Origin: Leifsonia sp. AK011
Lineage (GTDB): Bacteria > Actinomycetota > Actinomycetes > Actinomycetales > Microbacteriaceae
DNA: 64,000 nt
NCBI RefSeq assembly: GCF_013410945.1
Contig: NZ_JACCCH010000001.1
Coordinates: forward strand, 248,001-312,000
Reading direction: 5' to 3'
The notes beneath the pieces were generated by a model. It was not told the origin of the DNA, ran no database searches, and saw only the letters and a program-made list of their open reading frames with translations. The translations under genes and the position numbers were made by a program. Positions 18,076-27,360 of the stretch are shown piece by piece; within the stretch, counting starts at the first letter, position 1; every line of letters begins with the position of its first letter.

Positions 18076-20133
18076 ATGAACACGTTCGTCAGCGCTCTCC
18101 CGGGCGCCTTCCGCAAGCTCGACCCCCGACTGATGTGGCGCAACCCCGTCATGTTCATCGTGGAGATCGGTGCGGTGCTCACCACCCTCATCGTGATCGC
18201 GGAGCCGTTCCTGGCCGAGCCGACCACGCTTGCGCCGTCCTTCACCATCGGTATCGCCGTGTGGCTGTGGATCACCGTGCTGTTCGCCAACCTCGCCGAG
18301 TCGGTCGCCGAGGGTCGCGGCAAGGCCCAGGCGGCAAGCCTGCGCAACACCCGCACCTCGACGATCGCCCATCGGGTGAGCGGCTACGACAGCGCTGCGG
18401 ATGCCGCCGCAGAGCGTGCCACCCTCGTGGAGGTCTCCTCGGCCGACCTCGTGCTCGGCGACCACGTCGTGGTCTCCGCTGGTGAGGTCATCCCCGGCGA
18501 CGGCGACATCGTGTGGGGCATCGCCTCGGTCGACGAGTCCGCCATCACCGGAGAGTCGGCGCCCGTCATCCGCGAGCACGGTGGTGACCGCAGCGCGGTG
18601 ACGGGCGGAACCCGCGTGCTGTCCGACCGCATCGTCGTCGCGATCACGTCGAAGCCCGGCGAAACCTTCGTCGATCGCATGATCCGTCTCGTCGAGGGCG
18701 CCTCGCGCCAGAAGACCCCGAACGAGATCGCGCTCAACATCCTGCTCGCGGCGCTCTCGATCGTCTTCCTCGTGGTGGTGCTCACCCTGAACCCGCTCGC
18801 CTCCTACGCGGGAGGTGCAACCACGATCCCCGTGCTCATCGCCCTCCTTGTCACGCTCATCCCGACGACCATCGGCGCGCTCCTCAGCGCGATCGGCATC
18901 GCGGGCATGGACCGCCTCGTGCAGCACAACGTGCTCGCGATGTCCGGCCGCGCGGTCGAGGCGGCGGGGGATGTCACGACCCTCCTGCTCGACAAGACGG
19001 GAACCATCACGTACGGCAACCGGCAGGCCTCCGAGTTCCTGCCGGTAGGGGACGCGACGCTGCCCGAGCTCGTGGCGGCTGCGCGCCTCGCGTCGCTCAG
19101 TGATCCGACGCCGGAGGGCAGTTCGGTCGTCGCACTCGCCGATGGGATGGGGGCGGCATCCGATCTCGCCCCGGCCGACGCCGTGATCGTGCCCTTCACC
19201 GCGCAGACGCGCATGAGCGGGCTCGACCTGCCCGACGGCACGCAGGTGCGCAAGGGGGCTGGATCGATGGTCGCCGCCTGGGTGGGTTCGCTGAGCGAGG
19301 CCACGAAGGCCGAGCTCGACCGGGTCGTGACCGACGTCTCCGAGTCCGGAGGCACCCCGCTCGTCGTGGCCACGCGCTCGGCGAACGGCACGGCCAGGGT
19401 GCTCGGTGTGATCCACCTGAAGGACGTCGTCAAGAACGGACTGAAGGAGCGCTTCTCCGAGCTGCGTGCGATGGGCATCCGCACCGTCATGATCACGGGC
19501 GACAACCCGCTGACGGCGAAGGCGATCGCCGCCGAGGCCGGGGTCGACGACTTCCTCGCCGAGGCGACCCCCGAGGACAAGATGGAGCTCATCAAGCGCG
19601 AGCAGGCCGGCGGCAACCTCGTCGCGATGACCGGTGACGGCACGAACGACGCCCCAGCGCTCGCCCAGGCCGACGTCGGCGTGGCGATGAACACGGGAAC
19701 CTCCGCAGCCAAGGAGGCCGGCAACATGGTCGACCTCGACTCGGATCCCACGAAGCTCATCGACATCGTGCGCATCGGCAAGCAGCTGCTCATCACGCGC
19801 GGCTCGCTCACGACGTTCTCGATCGCGAACGATGTGGCCAAGTACTTCGCCATCATCCCGGCGATGTTCACGGCAGTGTTCCCGGGGCTCGCGGTGCTCA
19901 ACATCATGGGACTGCACTCGCCGGCCTCCGCGATCCTCAGCGCGATCATCTTCAACGCGCTCGTGATCGTCGCGCTCATCCCGCTCGCCCTCCGCGGCGT
20001 GCGGTACCGCCCGCTGTCCGCGAGCCGCCTGCTCAGCCGCAACCTCGGCATCTACGGGCTCGGCGGCATCATCGCCCCGTTCATCGGCATCAAGCTCATC
20101 GACCTCGTCGTTGCGCTCATCCCCGGCTTCTAG
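18076..20133 (+). CDS. kdpB: Potassium-transporting P-type ATPase subunit KdpB
   Basis: This 685-aa P-type ATPase powers K+ uptake by KdpFABC. The phosphorylated Asp306 is in [13 protein letters not shown], the actuator motif is ITGESAPV, and the hinge is [18 protein letters not shown]. It starts at ATG 18076, two bases after the kdpA stop. The actuator motif keeps TGES, the site of Ser phosphorylation (TGESAPVI) described for E. coli KdpB. Confidence 0.97.
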   Translation: MNTFVSALPGAFRKLDPRLMWRNPVMFIVEIGAVLTTLIVIAEPFLAEPTTLAPSFTIGIAVWLWITVLFANLAESVAEGRGKAQAASLRNTRTSTIAHRVSGYDSAADAAAERATLVEVSSADLVLGDHVVVSAGEVIPGDGDIVWGIASVDESAITGESAPVIREHGGDRSAVTGGTRVLSDRIVVAITSKPGETFVDRMIRLVEGASRQKTPNEIALNILLAALSIVFLVVVLTLNPLASYAGGATTIPVLIALLVTLIPTTIGALLSAIGIAGMDRLVQHNVLAMSGRAVEAAGDVTTLLLDKTGTITYGNRQASEFLPVGDATLPELVAAARLASLSDPTPEGSSVVALADGMGAASDLAPADAVIVPFTAQTRMSGLDLPDGTQVRKGAGSMVAAWVGSLSEATKAELDRVVTDVSESGGTPLVVATRSANGTARVLGVIHLKDVVKNGLKERFSELRAMGIRTVMITGDNPLTAKAIAAEAGVDDFLAEATPEDKMELIKREQAGGNLVAMTGDGTNDAPALAQADVGVAMNTGTSAAKEAGNMVDLDSDPTKLIDIVRIGKQLLITRGSLTTFSIANDVAKYFAIIPAMFTAVFPGLAVLNIMGLHSPASAILSAIIFNALVIVALIPLALRGVRYRPLSASRLLSRNLGIYGLGGIIAPFIGIKLIDLVVALIPGF

Positions 20134-20141
20134 CGCCGTGC

Positions 20142-20173
20142 GGGTTGAGTAGCGCAACGCGCGTATCGAAACC
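20142..20173. repeat. GGTTGAG...CGAAACC repeat, half-copy between kdpB and kdpC
   Basis: A 32-bp segment beginning GGGTTGAGTAGCG and ending GTATCGAAACC belongs to the same family as the palindrome behind pgm (38994-39094) and the insert inside pgm. It accounts for much of the unusual 68-base gap between kdpB and kdpC, while every other junction in the operon overlaps or is within three bases. Confidence 0.7.
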
Positions 20174-20201
20174 TCCCCTTCAGAAGAAAGAAGAAGCGAA
20201 C

Positions 20202-20798
20202 ATGACATCGTTCCGCCAGACCTGGACCGCGGTGCGCGCACTGCTCATCCTCACGGTCGTCCTCGGGCTCGCCTACCCGCTGGCCATCACCGGCATCGGG
20301 CAGCTCGCCTTCACCAACAACGCCAACGGCCAGCTCGTGCGGGTCGACGGCGAGGTCGTCGGCTCCGCCATCATCGGCCAGTCCTTCACGGATGCCGACG
20401 GCGCTGCCCTCCCCGAATGGTTCCAGTCCCGCCCCTCGGCGGCGGGCGACGGCTACGACGGCGGGGCCTCGAGCGGCTCCAACTGGGGACCGGAGAACGA
20501 GGACCTCATCGCCGCGATCGGCGAGCGCCAGGCCGCGATCGCGGAGCTCGACCGGGTACCCGTCTCCGAGATCCCGGCGGACGCGGTGACAGCATCGGCG
20601 TCGGGACTCGACCCGCACATCAGCCCGGAGTATGCGCGGTTGCAGGTCGATCGCGTGGCAGCGGCCCGTGGCATCCCGAGCGAGGACGTCGCGAAACTGG
20701 TCGAGTCTATGATTCAGGGACGCGATCTCGGCTACCTCGGCGAGCCGACCGTCAACGTACTGAAGCTCAACATCGCACTCGCGGAAATGGATGGGTAG
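20202..20798 (+). CDS. kdpC: Potassium-transporting ATPase subunit KdpC
   Basis: This 198-aa subunit has one N-terminal membrane helix (ALLILTVVLGLAYPLAITGIG) and an extracytoplasmic domain that contacts KdpA. Family motifs include GQSFTDADG, WFQSRPSAAG, SGSNWGPEN and ASGLDPHISPEYARLQVDRVAAARG. ATG 20202 follows AGAAGAAAGAAG; upstream in-frame GTG 20145 would add residues encoded by the repeat element and is rejected. Confidence 0.96.
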   Translation: MTSFRQTWTAVRALLILTVVLGLAYPLAITGIGQLAFTNNANGQLVRVDGEVVGSAIIGQSFTDADGAALPEWFQSRPSAAGDGYDGGASSGSNWGPENEDLIAAIGERQAAIAELDRVPVSEIPADAVTASASGLDPHISPEYARLQVDRVAAARGIPSEDVAKLVESMIQGRDLGYLGEPTVNVLKLNIALAEMDG

Positions 20799-20801
20799 CG
20801 C

Positions 20802-23294
20802 ATGACCAGGGGTCGGCTTCGAGTGATGCTCGGGGCCGCTCCCGGCGTCGGCAAGACCTTCGCGATGCTCGAGGAGGGCCGCCGCCTCCGGGAGGCTGGC
20901 CGGGACGTGGTCGTCGCGATCGTGGAAACCCACGGGCGCGCGGCCACTGCCGCGTTGGTCGACGGACTCGAGGTGATCCCGCGTCGGGTCGTCGAGCATC
21001 GCGGAGTCGGCCTCGACGAGCTGGACCTCGAGGCAGTACTTGCGCGTCACCCCGACGTCGCCCTCGTCGACGAGCTCGCGCACACGAACGCCCCGGGCTC
21101 CGCGCACGAGAAGCGCTGGCAGGACGTCGAGACCCTCCTCGAGGCCGGCATCGACGTGATCTCGACCGTCAACATCCAGCACATCGAGTCACTCAACGAC
21201 GTGGTGCGGCAGATCACGGGTGTCGTGCAGCGCGAGACGATTCCGGATGCCGCGCTCCGTGTCGCCGACCAGATCGAGCTCGTCGACCTCGCCCCGCAGG
21301 CCCTCCGCGACCGACTCACGGAGGGCGTCGTCTACCCCGCGGGACGAGTGGATGCCGCGCTCTCGAACTACTTCCGGCTCGGCAACCTCACGGCTCTCCG
21401 CGAACTCGCGCTGCTCTGGCTCGCCGACGAGGTGGACTCCGCCCTGCGTCGCTACCGCGCCGAGAAGGGCATCGACTCAGCGTGGAACGCCCGCGAACGT
21501 GTGGTCGTCGCCCTCACGGGCGGGCGCGAGGGCGAGACCCTCCTGCGCCGGGGCGCACGCATCGCGTCGCGAGCCAGCGGCGGTGAACTCTTCGCGGTGC
21601 ACGTGAGCGCCTCCGACGGCCTCGCCGAGGCCAACCCGTCGATCCTCGCGGCGCAGCGTGCCCTCGTCGAGACCCTCGGCGGCAGCTACCACCAGGTTGT
21701 CGGGGAGCAGATCCCGCGGGCACTGGTCGAGTTCGCGCGGTCCGTCGAGGCCACGCAGCTCGTGGTTGGCGTGAGCAGGCGCTCGACACTCGCGCGACTG
21801 TTCACCGGTCCCGGGACGGCGGCCACCGTCATCCGCGAGGCCGGCGACATCGACGTGCACATCGTCTCGCACGATCAGGCAGGGTCGCGGCGACTCCCCT
21901 CGCTGGGTGGGGCGCTCTCACTGAAGCGTCGGATCGCCGGCTTCGCGCTCGCCGCACTCGGACTGCCCCTGCTCACCCTCCTGCTCACGTCGTTCCGCAG
22001 CGACGAGTCGATCACGAGCGATGTGCTCGCCTTCCAGCTCTTCGTCGTGATCGTCGCCCTCGTGGGCGGCATCTGGCCCGCGGTTGCCTCCGCCGTCGCC
22101 GCGGGCTTCCTGCTCGACTTCTTTTTCGTCGACCCGCTCTACACGATCACGATCGCCGACCCCCTGCACCTGCTCGCGCTCGTGATCTTCGTGGTGGTCG
22201 CTGTGCTTGTGTCGATCGTCGTTGACCAGGCGGCGAGACGATCACGCGTGGCCTCCCGCGCCGCGGCCGAATCGGAGACGCTCGCGAGCATCGCCGGGAG
22301 TGTGCTCTCCGGTCAGGACGCGCTCGAAGCGCTCGTCTCTCGGTTGCGCGAATCGTTCGGCATGACGAGCGTCATCCTTCGCTCGCGCGGAGTCGCGATC
22401 TACACGGCGACGGATGCCACGATCGCCGACGACAACGATGTCGAGACCAACCTCCCTCTCGGCGACCACGCCAGCCTCTACCTGCGCGGACGGCGCCTGC
22501 CCGACTCGGATCGGCGCATCCTCGGCGCGTTCCTCTCCCAGATCGAGACCGCCCTCACCCAGCGCGAGCTCGCGAGCGAGGCCGAGAGCATGCGCCCCGT
22601 CGCCGAGGCGGATCGACTCCGCACCGCGCTGCTCGCCTCGGTCGGGCACGACCTGCGGCGGCCGCTCGCGGTGGCGACCGCGGCCGTGACCAGCCTTCGC
22701 TCGCCGGATGTTGCGCTGAGCGAGCCCGATCGGGAAGAGCTGCTGGAGACCGCCGAGGACAGCCTGGGGTCACTGGCATCCCTCGTCACCAAGCTGCTCG
22801 ACGCGAGCCGGCTGCAGGCGGGAGTGCTCGGGGTGAGCCTCGCGCCGGTCGCGCTCGACGAGGTGGTGATCGGTGCGCTCGACGAGCTGGGCCTGGCGCC
22901 GGGCGAGGTTCAGCTCGAGCTTGGGGAGACTTCGGCCGTCGAGGCCGACGCTGTGCTGCTGCAGCGCGCCGTCGTCAACCTGCTCGCCAACGCGCTGCGG
23001 TACTCGCCGACGGGAACGCCCCCCATCATCGCCACAAGCGAGTTCGACGACCGCGTGCAGCTGCGCGTCATCGACGCGGGTCCTGGCATTCCGGTCGAGA
23101 GACGCGAGGATGTGTTCATGCCGTTCCAGCGACTGGGAGATACCGACAACACCACCGGTGTCGGCCTCGGCCTGGCCCTCTCGAAAGGATTCGTGGAGGC
23201 GATGGGCGGAACGCTCGACGTCGAGGACACCCCGGGCGGCGGACTCACCATGGTCGTCGAGCTGCCGTCGGCGTCTCAGGGCGGCGACGAATGA
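20802..23294 (+). CDS. kdpD: Sensor histidine kinase KdpD
   Basis: This 830-aa membrane kinase senses K+ limitation and phosphorylates KdpE. The N-terminal KdpD domain carries Walker A (GAAPGVGKTFAM) and DELAHTNAPGS. A universal-stress-like domain follows (VALTGGREGETLLRRGARIA), then four membrane helices (about residues 385-480), a GAF-like region, and the kinase core with phosphoacceptor His616 in SVGHDLRRPL. The ATPase lobe has NLLANALRYSPTG and GVGLGLALSKGF. It begins three bases after kdpC and overlaps kdpE by four. The ATP-binding N-terminal and USP domains are sites of c-di-AMP binding in firmicutes; whether this holds here is unknown. Confidence 0.96.
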   Translation: MTRGRLRVMLGAAPGVGKTFAMLEEGRRLREAGRDVVVAIVETHGRAATAALVDGLEVIPRRVVEHRGVGLDELDLEAVLARHPDVALVDELAHTNAPGSAHEKRWQDVETLLEAGIDVISTVNIQHIESLNDVVRQITGVVQRETIPDAALRVADQIELVDLAPQALRDRLTEGVVYPAGRVDAALSNYFRLGNLTALRELALLWLADEVDSALRRYRAEKGIDSAWNARERVVVALTGGREGETLLRRGARIASRASGGELFAVHVSASDGLAEANPSILAAQRALVETLGGSYHQVVGEQIPRALVEFARSVEATQLVVGVSRRSTLARLFTGPGTAATVIREAGDIDVHIVSHDQAGSRRLPSLGGALSLKRRIAGFALAALGLPLLTLLLTSFRSDESITSDVLAFQLFVVIVALVGGIWPAVASAVAAGFLLDFFFVDPLYTITIADPLHLLALVIFVVVAVLVSIVVDQAARRSRVASRAAAESETLASIAGSVLSGQDALEALVSRLRESFGMTSVILRSRGVAIYTATDATIADDNDVETNLPLGDHASLYLRGRRLPDSDRRILGAFLSQIETALTQRELASEAESMRPVAEADRLRTALLASVGHDLRRPLAVATAAVTSLRSPDVALSEPDREELLETAEDSLGSLASLVTKLLDASRLQAGVLGVSLAPVALDEVVIGALDELGLAPGEVQLELGETSAVEADAVLLQRAVVNLLANALRYSPTGTPPIIATSEFDDRVQLRVIDAGPGIPVERREDVFMPFQRLGDTDNTTGVGLGLALSKGFVEAMGGTLDVEDTPGGGLTMVVELPSASQGGDE

Positions 23295-23974
23295 AGGTCC
23301 TCATCGCCGACGACGACGCACAGATGCTGCGGGCGGTGCGCATCACGCTCGCCGCGCGCGGCTACGACGTGATCACCGCCGCCGACGGAAAAGCGGCGCT
23401 CGATGCGGCGATCGCGTCGCATCCCGACCTCGTTGTGCTCGACCTCGGGATGCCGGGACTCACCGGCATCGAAGTGATCGAGGCCCTCCGCGGCTGGACC
23501 CAGGTGCCGATCCTCGTGGTCTCCGGGCGCAGCGAATCGTGGGACAAGGTCGAGGCCCTGGATGCCGGCGCCGACGACTACGTGACCAAGCCCTTCTCCG
23601 CCGACGAGCTGCTCGCGCGCATCCGGGCACTCACACGGCGCAGCCCCGCCGCGTCCGACGAGCCCATCGTGACCTTCGGCGACGTGACCGTCGACCTCGC
23701 CGCCCACCTTGTGACGCGGGGCGGGAGCGCCGTGCGCCTGACACCCACCGAGTGGCGGCTCCTCGAGGTTCTGCTGCGCAACCACGACAGGCTCGTGACC
23801 CGCGAAACCCTCCTCACCGAGGTGTGGGGCCCGCAGTACACGACCGACACCGGGTACCTTCGGCTGTACGTCGCGCAACTGCGCAAGAAGCTCGAGGCCG
23901 AACCATCCGCCCCCCGCCACATCCTCACGGAGGCTGGCATGGGCTACCGGTTCAGTTCGGCCGCCGTCACGTGA
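23291..23974 (+). CDS. kdpE: Response regulator KdpE
   Basis: This 227-aa OmpR-type regulator activates kdp. The receiver domain has the acidic cluster ADDD (residues 6-9), the phosphorylated Asp51 in VVLDLGMPG, and the conserved Lys in DYVTKPF. The C-terminal winged helix contains LTPTEWRLLEVLLRN and the recognition region LLTEVWGPQYTTDTGYLRLYVAQLRKK. ATG 23291 overlaps the kdpD stop. Confidence 0.96.
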   Translation: MKVLIADDDAQMLRAVRITLAARGYDVITAADGKAALDAAIASHPDLVVLDLGMPGLTGIEVIEALRGWTQVPILVVSGRSESWDKVEALDAGADDYVTKPFSADELLARIRALTRRSPAASDEPIVTFGDVTVDLAAHLVTRGGSAVRLTPTEWRLLEVLLRNHDRLVTRETLLTEVWGPQYTTDTGYLRLYVAQLRKKLEAEPSAPRHILTEAGMGYRFSSAAVT

Positions 23975-23987
23975 GAGAGGAACACCG

Positions 23988-24371
23988 GTGAAGGAGGCCG
24001 CGACGATTGCCGAGGTGCTGAGCCTCGTCGGCCTCACGGGCGGCCTCATGGTGGGACTGCTGTGGCTGGTGTTCCGCGTCGCTCGGGGCCGATGGGTGTC
24101 CGCCCCCGCCGAGGTCGTCGACGAGGAGCTGCGCTGGATGCTCCCCGACGGCACGGTGCACAGCTGGTCGACCGAGCACCTGACCCTCCCGAAGGATGCC
24201 GCCACCAGCGGTGCGGACCTCGAGATCTTCTACCGTTCCCACCGCCCCTGGGAGCCCCACCTCGAACGCGTTGCGCACGACGAGAAGGCCCTCGGCCTTG
24301 TGACGCTGCTACTGCTCGGTGTCGGGGTCGTCGCGTTCGTGGCATCCACGATCCTCGGCTTCGTGGGGTAG
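23988..24371 (+). CDS. Small membrane protein, unknown function
   Basis: A 127-aa protein with a helix at each end: about residues 9-29 (LSLVGLTGGLMVGLLWLVF) and 103-125 (LGLVTLLLLGVGVVAFVAST). The soluble loop between them (HSWSTEHLTLP) would lie on one side of the membrane. It starts with GTG 23988 preceded by GAGAGAGGAA, 13 bases after kdpE. I do not recognise the family; it may be read through from kdp. Confidence 0.7.
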   Translation: MKEAATIAEVLSLVGLTGGLMVGLLWLVFRVARGRWVSAPAEVVDEELRWMLPDGTVHSWSTEHLTLPKDAATSGADLEIFYRSHRPWEPHLERVAHDEKALGLVTLLLLGVGVVAFVASTILGFVG

Positions 24372-24373
24372 CG

Positions 24374-24432
24374 CGGCGAGTACGCATTTGTGACTAGTGG
24401 CTCGCCGCCCAGCGGGAGCAACTGCACTCTCG
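24374..24432. repeat. Hairpin repeat, copy 1 of a TACGCA-TTG / TGCACTCTCGG family
   Basis: A CGGCGAG/CTCGCCG stem (24374-24380 with 24401-24407) holds TACGCATTTGTGACTAGT in its loop, followed by GAGCAACTGCACTCTCGG. A related arrangement occurs at 27117-27185 with TACGCAGTTGCTCCTAGT and ACAAGTGCACTCTCGG. Both copies lie just after a gene's stop codon. Confidence 0.5.
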
Positions 24433-24457
24433 GTCGTCGCCCGGATACGCTGCAGGG

Positions 24458-24748
24458 ATGATCCGCCACACCGTGCTCTTCCGACTCCGCCACGATGCCG
24501 GGTCGGAGGCGGAAGCCGCCTTCCTCGAGAACGCGCTGGCCCTCGCCAACATCCCCGGCGTCACCAACTTTGCGCAGCTGCGCGTGCTGGACGCCGAGGA
24601 CTTCGACTACGCCTTCTCGATGGACTTCGCCGATCAGGTCGCGTACGACGGATACAACGGGCATCCCGACCACACGGCCTTCGTGGCCGATCGGTGGGTG
24701 CCGGAGGTCGCGGCCTTCCGCGAGATCGACTACACGCCACTCGGCTAG
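24458..24748 (+). CDS. Dabb family stress-responsive alpha/beta barrel protein
   Basis: A 96-aa ferredoxin-like barrel protein. The family start IRHTVLFRLRHDA and the later HPDHTAFVADRWVPEVAAFREIDY segment are characteristic of Dabb proteins, which form dimers and include stress proteins and some polyketide cyclases. It is a stand-alone gene; function not assignable. Confidence 0.85.
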   Translation: MIRHTVLFRLRHDAGSEAEAAFLENALALANIPGVTNFAQLRVLDAEDFDYAFSMDFADQVAYDGYNGHPDHTAFVADRWVPEVAAFREIDYTPLG

Positions 24749-24751
24749 GAG

Positions 24752-25126
24752 TCAGTCCTTACCCGGCTCCATGTACCACTCCGTGAAGTGGCGTGCACGA
24801 CCATCGGGCGCGAACGTGATCACCCAGAGGTTGTCGTACGTGGCTCGGGGATTTCCGTCCGCGTCGAGGTAGACCGTTCGACCCTGAATGGTGGCGACAT
24901 CACCCTCCTCGGCGAGCGGATGCCACTCCCACGTCGTCTCACCCGGGGAATCCGCCGAATCCAGCCACCCGGCCACGATCGCCTCGATGCCGCGCTCCGC
25001 CTCCGGATCGTTCGGGCGATACTCGTACACGGCGTCGTCGGTGAACAGGGCACGGATGTCCTCGGGATCGTTCGACTCCCACGCCCTGCGATAGCCGTCA
25101 ACCCAGTTGCCTACGCGGATACTCAT
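24752..25126 (-). CDS. SnoaL/NTF2-like protein
   Basis: A 124-aa NTF2-fold protein. The cone-fold pattern is clear: an N-terminal helix pair (WVDGYRRAWESNDPEDIRALFTDDAVYEYRP) then beta strands ending HFTEWYMEPGK. Members bind small hydrophobic ligands or act as cyclases and isomerases. ATG 25126 gives the standard family start; the upstream in-frame extension is not conserved-looking. It converges with the Dabb gene three bases away. Confidence 0.82.
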   Translation of the reverse strand: MSIRVGNWVDGYRRAWESNDPEDIRALFTDDAVYEYRPNDPEAERGIEAIVAGWLDSADSPGETTWEWHPLAEEGDVATIQGRTVYLDADGNPRATYDNLWVITFAPDGRARHFTEWYMEPGKD

Positions 25127-25163
25127 GCATCCGTTGTACTCGCTGCGGGTGACAGTCGTCGAG

Positions 25164-26006
25164 CTATCGCCCGAGCGTCTGCGCACCGATGACCGACAGC
25201 AGCCCCAGCCTCTCGTAGCTCTCGCTCCCGGGCACGGCCGTGTACACGAGGAGGTAGTGCGACTGCTCAGGGTCGATGAGCGTCTGGCACTGCAAGTCCA
25301 GCTCGCCCACCTCGGGATGGATGAACCGCTTCACATCGTTCGGGCGGACACCGACCACATGCTCTGCCCACAGATCACGGAACTCGCCGCTCTGGTCACG
25401 CAGGAGCCCCACCAGCTGGGCGGCCCGTGAGTCCGGGCCACGGCGTGCGACCACCTCGCGAAGGCCGGAAACGTACATGCGACTCAGATGGTTGTGGTCG
25501 TCAGGATGGTAGAAACTGCGAGTTCCCTCGTCGGTGAACCAGCGATAGCCGAGGCTGCGTTCTGGCCCGGAGAGTCCCGCGGTGTCTCCGGTGAGCGCGA
25601 CACCGAGTCGCGTCTGCTTGAGGGTCTCCCCGAGCTCGGACACGATCTCGGCAGGGGTGTCGTCGAGTCGGTCGAGGATGCGAAGCAGGCCGGGGCTGAT
25701 GTGCTCACCCGAGACGCCTGTTGCCGGGGGTGTGTGGCCGGCGAGCAGGAACAGATGGTCGCGCTCGGCGCGGCTCAGGTGAAGTCCCTGAGCGATCGAG
25801 GACAGCATCTGCTCCGAAGGCTGTGGGCCGCGCTCACGCTCCAGCCGCGAGTAGTAGTCGGTGGACATGTGGCACAGCAGCGCGACCTCCTCCCGCCGCA
25901 GCCCGGAGGTGCGTCGCCGCGCGCCTCGCGGCAGCCCGACATCCTCCGGCTGCAACGCCTCGCGGCGCGTGCGGAGGAACTCGGCGAGTGCTGTGCGGTC
26001 GATCAC
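25164..26006 (-). CDS. XRE-family regulator with MmyB-like ligand-binding domain
   Basis: A 280-aa transcription factor. An N-terminal HTH_31-type helix-turn-helix (LAEFLRTRREALQPEDVGLP, RTSGLRREEVALLCHMSTDYYSRLERERG) is followed by a PAS-like MmyB ligand-binding domain. In actinobacteria this type usually represses a divergent short-chain dehydrogenase, and one lies across a 144-base gap. The start is GTG 26006. Confidence 0.9.
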   Translation of the reverse strand: MIDRTALAEFLRTRREALQPEDVGLPRGARRRTSGLRREEVALLCHMSTDYYSRLERERGPQPSEQMLSSIAQGLHLSRAERDHLFLLAGHTPPATGVSGEHISPGLLRILDRLDDTPAEIVSELGETLKQTRLGVALTGDTAGLSGPERSLGYRWFTDEGTRSFYHPDDHNHLSRMYVSGLREVVARRGPDSRAAQLVGLLRDQSGEFRDLWAEHVVGVRPNDVKRFIHPEVGELDLQCQTLIDPEQSHYLLVYTAVPGSESYERLGLLSVIGAQTLGR

Positions 26007-26150
26007 CTACTTGCCTCTCTCTGGGACAACTCCTGTCTACCCGGCGCTGCCCAGCGTAGCCACGGACTACCGATCCCCGGATGAGCGGGCCGTGGATCAC
26101 CTTCGAGAAGGCGCGGACAGTGGTCTCAGAACCCCATGAAGGAGAACATC

Positions 26151-27092
26151 ATGCCTCGTACCACCATCGACATCACCATCCCCAACCTCACCGGCACCCG
26201 CGCAGTTGTCACGGGAGCCAGCGACGGAATGGGACTGCGCATCGCCGCCCGCCTGGCCGCGGCCGGGGCCGAGCTGGTGTTACCCGTGCGCAACCCCGTG
26301 AAGGGCGAGAAGGCTCTCGCCACCATCCGCCAGGTTGCACCGGATGCCTCGGTGTCTCTCAGAAGCCTCGACCTCTCGTCGCTCGACTCGGTCGCCGCCC
26401 TCGGAGAGACCCTGCGCGGTGAGGGCAAGCCGATTCACCTGCTGATCAACAACGCGGGCATCATGACACCGCCCTCGCGCCAGACCACAGCGGACGGCTT
26501 CGAGTTGCAGTTCGGAACCAACCACCTCGGGCACGTGGCCCTCGTCGGCCAGCTCCTGCCGCTCCTCAAGGAGGGGAACGCACGTGTCACGTCGCAGATC
26601 AGCATCGCGGCGCGCAGCGGAGCCATCAACTGGGACGACCTGAACTGGGAGCGAAACTACAACGGCCAGCGCGCCTACTCCCAGTCGAAGATCGCGTTCG
26701 GACTGTTCGGGCTCGAACTCCAGCGTCGCAGTGCGGCCGGAGGATGGGGCATCACGAGCAACCTCTCCCACCCCGGTGTCGCGCCCACGAGCCTGCTCGC
26801 TGCGCGTCCCGAGATCAGCAGGGAGGGCGACACGACTGCGGTCCGAGCCATCCGCTGGCTGTCGGCTCGGGGCATCCTGCTCGGCACCGTCGAGAGCGCC
26901 GGTCTCCCAGCGCTCATGGCGGCGACCGACCCGGCAGCCAAGCCGGGCGTGCTGTATGGACCCAGCGGCCCCGGCAACCTGGGCGGCGCCCCCGCCGAGC
27001 ACGCCCTGTACAAGCCCCTGCGGAGCACCGAGGAAGCCGCGCGTGTGTGGGAGGTGTCGCAGCAGCTCGCCGGCGTCGCGATCCCCGTGTAG
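26151..27092 (+). CDS. SDR-family oxidoreductase
   Basis: A 313-aa short-chain dehydrogenase of the retinol-dehydrogenase-like (RDH) group. The cofactor motif is [14 protein letters not shown], the NNAG motif is LLINNAGIM, and the active-site Tyr-Lys pair is in [13 protein letters not shown] 26151 is preceded by AAGGAG; the ATG at 26136 is too close to that site. Probably controlled by the divergent MmyB-type regulator and NADPH-dependent. The substrate is unknown. Confidence 0.9.
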   Translation: MPRTTIDITIPNLTGTRAVVTGASDGMGLRIAARLAAAGAELVLPVRNPVKGEKALATIRQVAPDASVSLRSLDLSSLDSVAALGETLRGEGKPIHLLINNAGIMTPPSRQTTADGFELQFGTNHLGHVALVGQLLPLLKEGNARVTSQISIAARSGAINWDDLNWERNYNGQRAYSQSKIAFGLFGLELQRRSAAGGWGITSNLSHPGVAPTSLLAARPEISREGDTTAVRAIRWLSARGILLGTVESAGLPALMAATDPAAKPGVLYGPSGPGNLGGAPAEHALYKPLRSTEEAARVWEVSQQLAGVAIPV

Positions 27093-27116
27093 GGACGGGT
27101 GCTCGTGGGGCAACGC

Positions 27117-27185
27117 CGCGACTACGCAGTTGCTCCTAGTCGCGTTCGGCCCTGCCGCGCACAAGTGCACTCTCGGCAGGGGCCC
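27117..27185. repeat. Hairpin repeat, copy 2 of a TACGCA-TTG / TGCACTCTCGG family
   Basis: Two consecutive hairpins: CGCGACTA/TAGTCGCG around CGCAGTTGCTCC, and GGCCCTGCCG paired with CGGCAGG(G)GCC around CGCACAAGTGCACTCT. The loop motifs match those at 24374-24432. Confidence 0.5.
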
Positions 27186-27212
27186 GCGAGAGGGTTCGCG
27201 TCCACCCGACTG
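27181..27212. repeat. 32-bp direct repeat, copy A
   Basis: This 32-bp segment containing GAGAGGGTTCGCGTCCACCC recurs at 27285-27316 with one mismatch. The 22-bp copy of the tRNA-Ser 3' end starts within its last bases, so the two repeats form a compound unit. Confidence 0.85.
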
Positions 27213-27231
27213 CGGAGACGGAGGGATTTGA
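27210..27231. repeat. 22-bp duplicate of the tRNA-Ser(GCT) 3' end (att-like)
   Basis: These 22 bases are identical to 27358-27379, which cover the discriminator base, 3' acceptor strand and part of the T arm of the tRNA-Ser gene plus three flanking bases. Integrases commonly target tRNA 3' ends and leave such duplications, but only 148 bp separate the copies and no integrase is present. It may be a remnant. Confidence 0.7.
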
Positions 27232-27284
27232 CTCCCCACCGAGCCGCCAGCCCAACCTGCGGTTGGTCTGGACTGCGCGGCGGG

Positions 27285-27316
27285 GGCCCACGAGAGGGTT
27301 CGCGTCCACCCGACTG
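27285..27316. repeat. 32-bp direct repeat, copy B
   Basis: Second copy of the repeat at 27181-27212, differing at one base. It is followed directly by the tRNA terminator. Confidence 0.85.
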
Positions 27317-27319
27317 AGC

Positions 27320-27359
27320 AGAACGAAAAGACCGCCCCGGAGGGCGGTCTTTTCGTTCT
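27320..27359 (-). terminator. Rho-independent terminator of tRNA-Ser(GCT)
   Basis: A perfect 18-bp stem (27320-27337 with 27342-27359) closed by four bases, with an ACCGCCC/GGGCGGT core flanked by A and T runs. It lies immediately downstream of the minus-strand tRNA and would work in either direction. Confidence 0.88.
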
Positions 27360-27360
27360 G

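Larger units (their letters stand above)
27093..27360. other. Gene-free repeat-rich stretch downstream of tRNA-Ser(GCT)
   Basis: No gene is supported here. The stretch contains a pair of hairpins (CGCGACTA/TAGTCGCG at 27117-27144, then GGCCCTGCCG at 27148 with its partner at 27174), a 32-bp direct repeat, a partial copy of the tRNA 3' end and the tRNA terminator. It looks like a scar of insertion or recombination next to a tRNA gene. Confidence 0.7.

Noticed and set aside
17770-20241. An 823-codon minus-strand frame opposite kdpA-kdpC
   Set aside because: The opposite strand encodes unmistakable KdpA and KdpB motifs; this frame has only low-complexity charged sequence.
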